Shown here: positions 16,873-23,885 of the stretch, one piece after another | Position numbering within the stretch: position 1 is the first letter of the stretch | Layout: every line of letters starts with the position of its first letter | Assembly: GCA_963849365.1 (NCBI GenBank) | Contig: CAWKHA010000004.1 | Coordinates: 434,001 to 498,000, forward strand | DNA: 64,000 bases | Direction: 5' to 3' | Origin: CAVQCJ01 sp963849365 | Lineage (GTDB): Bacteria; Actinomycetota; Actinomycetes; Prado026 | Notes under the pieces: model-generated | Told to the model about the DNA's origin: nothing | The model's input: the letters and a program-made list of their open reading frames with translations, nothing else | The model's database searches: none | Program-made: the position numbers and the translations under genes

Positions 16873-18858
16873 TCAGATCACCGCGCTCTTGCGGATCCGC
16901 CCCGCCCCCTGGGTGATCCGGTCCAGCATCACGCCGAGCAGCACGATGGCGATGCCGGCGGCCAGTCCGGCGCCGGCCTCCGACACCTGCGAGAAGCCCT
17001 GCACCACGACCAGGCCGAGGCCCTGCGCGCCCACCAGCCCGCCGACGACCACCATCGCGAGCACGTAGATGACGCCCTGGTTGAACGCCAGCAGCAGGTG
17101 CGGCCGTGACATGGGCAGCTGCACCTTGCCGATGAGCTGCCAGCGGTTCGAGCCGGCGGACTGGGCCGCCTCCAACGTCGTGGCCGACACCCCGTGGATG
17201 CCCTCGATGACGACCTTGATGACCGCCGGCGCCGCGTAGACGATGGCCGCGACGATGCCGGTGAAGCGGCCGACGCCGAACAGCGCCAGGCACGGCGGGA
17301 GGTAGACGAACGCCGGCATGGTCTGGCCGGCGTCCAGCAAGGGCCGCATCCAGCTCTCCACCCAGCCGTTGCGGCCGGCCCAGACGCCGAAGAACGTCCC
17401 CAGCGTCATCGTCGCGACGGCGGCGATCAGGACCGAGCCCAGCGTCCACATCGACTGGTACCACAGGCCCAGGCCGATGCAGCCGAGCAGGCACACCGCG
17501 GTCACGATCGCGATCCGCACCCCGGCCAGCAGCTGCGCGATGACGACCAGCGCCAGCACCACCAGCCACCACGGCGAGTTGGTCAGGAAGTTGGTGACCG
17601 GCACGATGATGTGCAGCGTGCACCAGTTGGTGATCGCGAGCGTGGTCTCCTGCACGTTCCGCTCGAGCCACCGGGTCGCCGTGTTCACCGGGGACGAGAT
17701 CGGGTGCACCCAGCTGTCCGGGAACGTGTTGGCCCAGACGTACTGCTGGCCCTGGGAGATGCCGAACACCGCCAGCACGATGCCGACCGCGTAGACGACC
17801 AGGCGCCTGCGGCGGCTGGACTCGTGGCCGCTGCGCCGCTCCTTCTCGGTGCGCATGCTGACCGCGGTCGTCGTGCGGTCCAGCACGATGGCCATGACCA
17901 CGATGGCCAGGCCGGCGTTGAACGCGACACCGATGTTCAGCGACTCGATCGCCTTGACCACGACCTGGCCGAGGCCGGGAGCGTCGATCAGGGCGGCGAT
18001 CGTCACCATCGACAGCGCCGCCATCGTGGTCTGGTTGATGCCCAGCACGATGGTGTTCTTGGCCATCGGCAGCTGCACCTTGCGCAACAGCTGCATCTTG
18101 GTCGAGCCGATCGAGGTGGCCGCCTCCACCGTGGTCCCGGACACCTCCCGAATGCCGACCGCGGTGAGCCGGATCACCGGCGGCACCGCGTAGACCATGG
18201 TCACGACCAGGGCCGCCGTCGGGCCGATCGTGAAGATCAGGGTGGCCAGCGGCAGGTACGCGAACGTGGGCAGGATCTGCATGAAGTCCAGGACCGGGGT
18301 GATGAAGGCGTTGAACCCCCGGTTGAGCCCGGCGACGATCCCGAGCACACCGCCGATGATCACCGACAGGAAGACGGCGCACAGCGTGTACGCCAGCGTG
18401 TCCATGCTCTCGTAGAACAGGCCCAGCATGCCGAAGGAGAGGAAGCCGAGGAACGCCAGCAGGGCGGTGCGCCAGCCGGCGAACACCAGTCCGATCGCGG
18501 TAGCCAGCAGCGTCGGCCCGGTCCAGCCGATCGAGTGCAGCCAGGACTGGACGTTCGTCACGTACGCGTTGAGCACGGTGGTCAGCGGGTCGATGAAGTA
18601 GACGAAGAACGGGTTCGTGTCCCGGTTGGCGTTGACGTTCTCGTTCAGCGTCTGCAGCTTCTCCTGCGCGGCCGTGCTGGGCTGGCCGTCCTGGAACGTC
18701 CAGTGCCCCTTGAGGAAGAAGTACAGGACGATCCAGACGCCGAGCACCACGAGCAGCTGGTTGGTGCGCTTGGACAGCCACGGTTCCCTTACCGGGTAGG
18801 TCGTCGTCGGCGTCGGCGCCGCGGGCGGGGCCGGCGGCGTGGCGACCGCCGTGCTCAC
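16873..18858 (-). CDS. proW: Betaine-type ABC transporter permease, fused double unit
   Basis: This 661-residue protein contains two ProW-like permease halves. Each has the coupling-loop region before the ATPase partner (half 1 VEAATSIGSTKMQLLRKVQLPMAKNTI; half 2 LEAAQSAGSNRWQLIGKVQLPMSRPH). Each half has about six helices, with the first half preceded by a Pro/Ala-rich cytoplasmic N-terminus and a single helix. One polypeptide would thus supply both membrane halves, which bacteria more often encode as separate or homodimeric subunits. The GTG start overlaps the proV stop (GTGA). Confidence 0.9.
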   Translation of the reverse strand: MSTAVATPPAPPAAPTPTTTYPVREPWLSKRTNQLLVVLGVWIVLYFFLKGHWTFQDGQPSTAAQEKLQTLNENVNANRDTNPFFVYFIDPLTTVLNAYVTNVQSWLHSIGWTGPTLLATAIGLVFAGWRTALLAFLGFLSFGMLGLFYESMDTLAYTLCAVFLSVIIGGVLGIVAGLNRGFNAFITPVLDFMQILPTFAYLPLATLIFTIGPTAALVVTMVYAVPPVIRLTAVGIREVSGTTVEAATSIGSTKMQLLRKVQLPMAKNTIVLGINQTTMAALSMVTIAALIDAPGLGQVVVKAIESLNIGVAFNAGLAIVVMAIVLDRTTTAVSMRTEKERRSGHESSRRRRLVVYAVGIVLAVFGISQGQQYVWANTFPDSWVHPISSPVNTATRWLERNVQETTLAITNWCTLHIIVPVTNFLTNSPWWLVVLALVVIAQLLAGVRIAIVTAVCLLGCIGLGLWYQSMWTLGSVLIAAVATMTLGTFFGVWAGRNGWVESWMRPLLDAGQTMPAFVYLPPCLALFGVGRFTGIVAAIVYAAPAVIKVVIEGIHGVSATTLEAAQSAGSNRWQLIGKVQLPMSRPHLLLAFNQGVIYVLAMVVVGGLVGAQGLGLVVVQGFSQVSEAGAGLAAGIAIVLLGVMLDRITQGAGRIRKSAVI

Positions 18859-20030
18859 GGTTCGGGCTCCTCGCGCGGCGCCGGCACGGCCGGCTCGCCG
18901 ACGTGGTGCGCAGCGTGCGCTGCCGGCGCAGCGGTGGCACCGGGCTCGGCGCCGGCGATGACCTCGAGGATCTGGACACTGTCCACGACGCCGAGCAGCT
19001 GGCCACCGGCGACCACCTTCACCGGGTGCTGGGACGCGAGGATCTGGCGGGCGGCATCCCTGATGACGACGTCCGGGCCCAGCTCCGGCCCCTCGAGCGA
19101 GTCACCGGGCGCGGGCGGTCGCATGATCCAGCGCAACGTGAGCACGTGCGAGCGCGGCACGTCCTGGACGAAGTCGCGCACGTAGTCGTCGGCCGGCGCG
19201 CCGACCAGCTCGTCCGGACGGCCCATCTGGACGATCGCGCCGTCGCGCATGATCAGGATGCGGTCGCCGAGCTTGAGCGCCTCGGCCAGGTCGTGGGTGA
19301 TGAACACCATCGTCTTGCCGACCTCGTGGTGCAGCCGGATGACCTCGTCCTGCATCCCGCGCCGGATCAGCGGGTCGAGCGCGGAGAACGGCTCGTCGAA
19401 GAACAGCACGTCCGGGTCGGTGGCCAGCGCGCGGGACAGCCCGACCCGCTGCTGCATGCCCCCGGACAGCTGGTCGGGGTAGGCGTTCTCGTACCCCTGC
19501 AGACCCACCAGGTCGACGATCTCGCTGGCCTTCTTGTACCGCTCGGCCTTGGGGACCCCGCGCACCTCCAGCCCGTACGCGACGTTGTCGATGACGCGCC
19601 GGTGCGGGAGCAGTCCGAAGTGCTGGAAGACCATCGCGAACTTGTGCCGGCGCAGCTCGCGCAGCCGTGCCTCGTCCGCCTTGCGGATGTCCTCACCCTC
19701 GAACACGATCTCGCCGGCCGTCGGCTCGATCAAGCGGGTCAGGCAGCGCACCAGCGTCGACTTGCCCGATCCGGACAGCCCCATGACCACGAAGACCTCG
19801 CCCGGCGCCACGTCGAACGACACCTCGCGGACAGCCGCGGTGCAGCCGGTCTTGCGGCGCAGCTCCGAGCGCGGCAGCGCCGCGTCCGGCGAGCCGACGA
19901 TCTTCTCCGCGTCCGGCCCGAAGACCTTCCACAGGTCCTTGACCGCGATGAGCGGCTCCTTGCCGGCATGCCGTCCGCCGCCCGCCGGAGTCTCAGCGGC
20001 GGTCCCGGTCGTTTGCGTCATCGCGTCCAT
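18855..20030 (-). CDS. proV: Betaine-type ABC transporter ATPase with CBS-like C-terminus
   Basis: This 391-residue protein has Walker A GLSGSGKST, a signature LSGGMQQRVGLSRALA and Walker B DVLFFDEPFSALDP. The N-terminal segment is typical of ProV/OpuAA, and a C-terminal region (about 290-375) resembles CBS domains used by this group to sense osmotic or nucleotide conditions. ATG at 20030 follows GGAGGAACCC, so it is preferred to the ATG three codons later. The gap to the betB-like stop is 19 bases, and the stop overlaps the proW start. Confidence 0.94.
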   Translation of the reverse strand: MDAMTQTTGTAAETPAGGGRHAGKEPLIAVKDLWKVFGPDAEKIVGSPDAALPRSELRRKTGCTAAVREVSFDVAPGEVFVVMGLSGSGKSTLVRCLTRLIEPTAGEIVFEGEDIRKADEARLRELRRHKFAMVFQHFGLLPHRRVIDNVAYGLEVRGVPKAERYKKASEIVDLVGLQGYENAYPDQLSGGMQQRVGLSRALATDPDVLFFDEPFSALDPLIRRGMQDEVIRLHHEVGKTMVFITHDLAEALKLGDRILIMRDGAIVQMGRPDELVGAPADDYVRDFVQDVPRSHVLTLRWIMRPPAPGDSLEGPELGPDVVIRDAARQILASQHPVKVVAGGQLLGVVDSVQILEVIAGAEPGATAAPAAHAAHHVGEPAVPAPREEPEP

Positions 20031-20049
20031 GGGTTCCTCCACGACCGGG

Positions 20050-21519
20050 TCAGCCGCCGAACCAGCGCGCGGGCGCCGGCGAGATGTTGTGCCAGATGTG
20101 CTTGGCCTCGCGGTACTCCTCGATGCCGCTCGGCCCGAGCTCACGCCCCACGCCGGACTGCTTGAAGCCGCCCCACTCCGCCTGCGGCAGGTAGGGCCCG
20201 AAGTCGTTGATCCACACCGTGCCGTGCCGCAGCCGGTTCGCCACCCGCTGCGCCTTGCCCGCGTCCTGCGTCCACACCCCCGCGGACAGCCCGTAGACGG
20301 TGTCGTTGCCGATGCGCACCGCGTCGTCCTCGTCGGTGAACCGCTCGACCGTCAGCACCGGCCCGAACGACTCGTCCTGCACGCAGCGCATCTCGGTCCG
20401 GCAGCCGGTCAGGATCGTCGGCCGGTAGAAGAACCCGCTCTTCAGCTCCGGCTCGTCCGGGACGCTCCCGCCGCAGGCGAGGGTCGCGCCCTCGGCCAGC
20501 CCGGCGGCGACGTACGCCTCGATCTTGGCCAGGTGCGCGGCCGAGATCAGCGCCCCGGTCTCGGTCTGCGGGTCGAACGGGCCGCCGAGCCGGATCCGCC
20601 CGGCCCGCTCGACCAGCCCGGCCACGAACTCGTCGTGGATCTCGTCCTGCACCACCAGCCGGGCGCCGGAGGAGCAGACCTGCCCGGAGTGCGCGAACAC
20701 CCCGCTCAGCGCCAGGTCGAGCGCCGCCTCGCGGTCGGCGTCGGCGAAGACGATGTTGGGGTTCTTGCCGCCCAGCTCCAGCGCGACCTTCTTCACGGTC
20801 GCGGCGGCCGCGGCCATCACGCGCCTGCCCGTCGACAGCCCGCCGGTGAACGAGACGAGGTCGACCAGCGGGCTCTCGGTGAGGGCGGCGCCCACCTCGG
20901 GACCGCCGCCGAGCACGAGGTTGGCCACCCCGGCGGGGAGCCCGGCCTCGGCGAGCAGCCGGACCAGGTGGATCGTCGTGGACGGCGTCAGCTCGCTCGG
21001 CTTCAGCACGAACGTGCAGCCGGCCGCCAGCGCCGGCGCGACCTTCCACGACGCCTGCAGCAGCGGGTAGTTCCACGGCGTGATCAGCGCGCACACCCCG
21101 ACCGGCTCGTAGACCACCCGGCTCACCACGTCCGGGCTGCCGGTGTCGACCACGCGCCCGGCGCCCTCGCCGGCCAGCCCGCCGTAGTACCGGAAGACCC
21201 GCACCACGTCGGCGACGTCGTACTCGCTCTCGGCCAGCCGCTTGCCGGTGTCGAGTGACTCCGAGCGGGCGACCAGGTCGCGGTCCCGCTCCAGCAGGTC
21301 GGCCACGCGCAGCAGCAGGGCGCCGCGCTCGGTGGCCGCGGTGCCCGGCCACGGCCCGGAGTCGAAGGCGGCTCGGGCCGCAGCGATGGCGGCGTGCACG
21401 TCCTGCAGCCCTGCCTCGTCCACGACAGCGACCAGCGACTGGTCGAACGGGCAGCGGATCTCCCGCTCACCGCCCGCGGCAGCGCTGAGCCACTGGCCGT
21501 CCACGAAGAGCGAGGGCAC
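20050..21519 (-). CDS. betB: Betaine aldehyde dehydrogenase-like aldehyde dehydrogenase
   Basis: This 489-residue NAD(P)-dependent aldehyde dehydrogenase has the family motifs: TPWNYPLLQASWKVAPALAAG, VSFTGGLSTG, LELGGKNPN (general base glutamate) and the catalytic cysteine in FAHSGQVCSSGARLV, with ESFGPVLTVERF. It starts with GTG preceded by GGAGG. In this operon with a betaine-type ABC importer, oxidation of betaine aldehyde to glycine betaine fits. No choline oxidase or dehydrogenase is in the window. The substrate is inferred; other amino aldehydes are possible. Confidence 0.86.
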   Translation of the reverse strand: MPSLFVDGQWLSAAAGGEREIRCPFDQSLVAVVDEAGLQDVHAAIAAARAAFDSGPWPGTAATERGALLLRVADLLERDRDLVARSESLDTGKRLAESEYDVADVVRVFRYYGGLAGEGAGRVVDTGSPDVVSRVVYEPVGVCALITPWNYPLLQASWKVAPALAAGCTFVLKPSELTPSTTIHLVRLLAEAGLPAGVANLVLGGGPEVGAALTESPLVDLVSFTGGLSTGRRVMAAAAATVKKVALELGGKNPNIVFADADREAALDLALSGVFAHSGQVCSSGARLVVQDEIHDEFVAGLVERAGRIRLGGPFDPQTETGALISAAHLAKIEAYVAAGLAEGATLACGGSVPDEPELKSGFFYRPTILTGCRTEMRCVQDESFGPVLTVERFTDEDDAVRIGNDTVYGLSAGVWTQDAGKAQRVANRLRHGTVWINDFGPYLPQAEWGGFKQSGVGRELGPSGIEEYREAKHIWHNISPAPARWFGG

Positions 21520-21828
21520 TGAACCTCCGGAGGGCGCGGCGCGGTCGGTTCGGCTGGTCGGGCGGCTGTGCGGTCGGATCCTGGACGGTCGTTCAGGAAA
21601 AGGCCAAGATGAGCGCGAGCAGGACAGTCAGTGTGGTGCAATGGTCCGTGCGCTGCTGTTGCAAATTGCGCAACATGGTGCTCGACTTGCAACAAGCGAC
21701 GATGCTGCGCGTTCGGCGGTTCGTCAAGGGGAACCGGCCAGATGCGTCGAGATCGCGCCCGGTCCGTTATCCGGGCGACTTAGCATCGACGTGGGGACAG
21801 AGGGCCTGCGGGCGCTGAGGAGGAGCGC
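21520..21828. promoter_or_regulatory. Divergent intergenic control region with TTGCAA/TTGCGCAA dyads
   Basis: This 309-base gap separates the divergent betB-like and fdsG operons. It contains GTTGCAA (21658-21664), TTGCGCAA (21666-21673) and TTGCAAC (21687-21693), which make a GTTGC-N7-GCAAC dyad and a wider GTTGCAA-N22-TTGCAAC inverted repeat. A further TGCAAT lies near 21638. A dimeric regulator binding here could control both directions. No gene is seen in the gap. Confidence 0.5.
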
Positions 21829-22335
21829 GTGACGAGCGCGTCGGACGTGGTCGGCACCCGACCCGAGTGGTCGATGGAGCGCGCCACCGAGGTGGTGCAG
21901 GCGCACTGCGGAGGCCGCGGCCCGCTGCTGCCCGTGCTGCACGCGCTGCAGGACGAGTTCGGCTATCTCGACCCGGCCGCCGTGCCGCTCGTCGCCGGGC
22001 TGCTGAACCTCTCCCGCGCCGACGTGCACGGCGTCGTGACCTTCTACCGCGACTTCCGCTCCACCCCGCCGGCGCCGGTGCACGTGCAGGTGTGCCGGGC
22101 CGAGGCCTGCCAGTCCGTGGGTGCCCACCGGCTGGCGGAGCACGCCTGCCGCTCGCTGGGCACCGACTTCGGCGGCACCTCCGCGGACGGCTCGGTCGCG
22201 CTCGACCAGGTGTTCTGCCTCGGCAACTGCGCCCTGGGACCGTCGGCCGTCGTGAACGGCACGCTGTACGGGCGGGTCGACGCCGACCGGCTCGACGAGC
22301 TGGTCGCCGGCGCCCGTGCCGGGAGCGCCGGGTGA
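21829..22335 (+). CDS. fdsG: NAD-dependent formate dehydrogenase gamma subunit (NuoE-like)
   Basis: This 168-residue thioredoxin-like 2Fe-2S subunit has the four-cysteine pattern VCRAEAC and FCLGNC, as in NuoE/HoxE/FdsG. The N-terminal helical part includes LLPVLHALQDEFGYL. GTG at 21829 follows GAGGAGGAGC. Its stop overlaps the fdsB GTG. It passes electrons between the FMN subunit and the rest of the soluble formate dehydrogenase; the gene order fdsG-B-A-D supports Fds over complex I. Confidence 0.94.
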   Translation: MTSASDVVGTRPEWSMERATEVVQAHCGGRGPLLPVLHALQDEFGYLDPAAVPLVAGLLNLSRADVHGVVTFYRDFRSTPPAPVHVQVCRAEACQSVGAHRLAEHACRSLGTDFGGTSADGSVALDQVFCLGNCALGPSAVVNGTLYGRVDADRLDELVAGARAGSAG

Positions 22336-23885
22336 ACACGGTCTACGTGCCCAAGGACGCGTCGGCCCGGTCGGTCGGCGCCGACCAGGTCGCGGCCGCC
22401 GTCCAGGCGCAGGCCGCGGCGCGCGGGCTCGACGTCACGGTCGTCCGCAACGGCTCGCGCGGCCTGCTTTGGCTGGAGCCCATGGTCGAGGTGGCCACCC
22501 CCGCCGGTCGTATCGCGTACGGCCCGGTCGCCGCGGCCGACGTTCCCGGGCTCTTCGACGCCGGCCTCCTGTCCGGCGGCGAGCACCCGCTCGGACACGG
22601 GCCGACCGAGCAGATCGACTGGCTGGCCCGCCAGAACCGGCTCACGTTCGCCCGCGTCGGCGTGACCGACCCGTTGTCGCCGCAGGAGTACGAGCAGCAC
22701 GGTGGCCTCGCCGGGCTCCGCCGCGCGCTCACCATGGAGCCGGCCGAGCTGTGCTCCCTGGTCGCCGACTCCGGGTTGCGCGGCCGCGGCGGCGCCGGCT
22801 TCCCGACCGGGATCAAATGGCGCACCGTGCTGGACAGCCCGGCCGACGTGAAGTTCGTGGTCTGCAACGCGGACGAGGGCGACAGCGGGACCTTCGCCGA
22901 CCGGATGCTGATGGAGGGCGACCCGTTCCTGCTCATCGAGGGGATGCTCGTCGCCGCGCTCGCGGTCGGGGCGACCGAGGGCTACGTCTACATCCGCTCG
23001 GAGTACCCGGACGCGATCGCGACGCTGCGGCAGGCCATCGACGTCGCGTACCTGCAGGGCTGGCTCGGCGCGGACGTCCTGGGCAGCGGGAAGCGCTTCG
23101 ACCTGGAGGTGCGGGTCGGCGCCGGGGCGTACATCTGCGGCGAGGAGACCGCGATGCTGGAGAGCCTGGAGGGCAAGCGCGGGGTGGTCCGCGCCAAGCC
23201 CCCGCTCCCGGCCGTGGAGGGGCTGTTCGGGCGGCCGACCGTCGTGAACAACGTGCTGTCGCTGGCCGCGGTCCCATGGATCGTGGCCGAGGGCGCGCAG
23301 GCGTACGCCGACCTGGGGGTCGGGCGCTCGCGCGGCACGCAGGTCTTCCAGCTGGCGGGCAACCTGCGCCACGGCGGGATCGTGGAGACCGCTTTCGGCC
23401 TGACCCTGGACGAGCTCGTGCACGGGTACGGCGGTGGCAGCGCGTCGGGCCGGCCGCTGCGCGCCGTCCAGGTGGGCGGGCCGCTCGGGGCGTACGTCCC
23501 GGCGGACCGGTTCTCGCTGCCGATGGACTACGAGGAGTTCGCGGCGGTCGGCGCGATGGTGGGGCACGGTGGCGTGGTGGCGTTCGACGACACCGTCGAC
23601 ATGGCCGCCCAGGCGCGGTTCGCGATGGAGTTCTGCGCGGAGGAGTCGTGCGGCAAGTGCACGCCGTGCCGTGTCGGCGCCGTCCGCGGCGTCGAGGTGA
23701 TCGACAGGATCGTGGCCGGCGAGAACAGGCAGGCGAACCTCGTCCTGCTGCAGGACCTGTGCGAGCTGATGGTCGACGGCTCACTGTGCGCGATGGGCGG
23801 GCTGACGCCGATGCCCGTGCGAAGCGTGCTCGAGCACTTCGCCGCGGACTTCGGCTCGGAAGACCTGGAAGGGAGCCGGCGATGA
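22332..23885 (+). CDS. fdsB: NAD-dependent formate dehydrogenase beta subunit (NuoF-like)
   Basis: This 517-residue subunit carries the NADH and FMN sites and one 4Fe-4S cluster. An N-terminal thioredoxin-like part (about 1-110) precedes the Rossmann-like GRGGAGFPTGIKW NADH site, the VCNADEGDSGTFADR FMN motif and GAGAYICGEETAML. The C-terminal cluster motif is ESCGKCTPCRVG plus a later LCAMGG cysteine. The GTG start overlaps the fdsG stop, and the stop overlaps the fdsA ATG, so the genes are translationally coupled. The enzyme delivers electrons from formate to NAD+. Confidence 0.95.
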   Translation: MNTVYVPKDASARSVGADQVAAAVQAQAAARGLDVTVVRNGSRGLLWLEPMVEVATPAGRIAYGPVAAADVPGLFDAGLLSGGEHPLGHGPTEQIDWLARQNRLTFARVGVTDPLSPQEYEQHGGLAGLRRALTMEPAELCSLVADSGLRGRGGAGFPTGIKWRTVLDSPADVKFVVCNADEGDSGTFADRMLMEGDPFLLIEGMLVAALAVGATEGYVYIRSEYPDAIATLRQAIDVAYLQGWLGADVLGSGKRFDLEVRVGAGAYICGEETAMLESLEGKRGVVRAKPPLPAVEGLFGRPTVVNNVLSLAAVPWIVAEGAQAYADLGVGRSRGTQVFQLAGNLRHGGIVETAFGLTLDELVHGYGGGSASGRPLRAVQVGGPLGAYVPADRFSLPMDYEEFAAVGAMVGHGGVVAFDDTVDMAAQARFAMEFCAEESCGKCTPCRVGAVRGVEVIDRIVAGENRQANLVLLQDLCELMVDGSLCAMGGLTPMPVRSVLEHFAADFGSEDLEGSRR

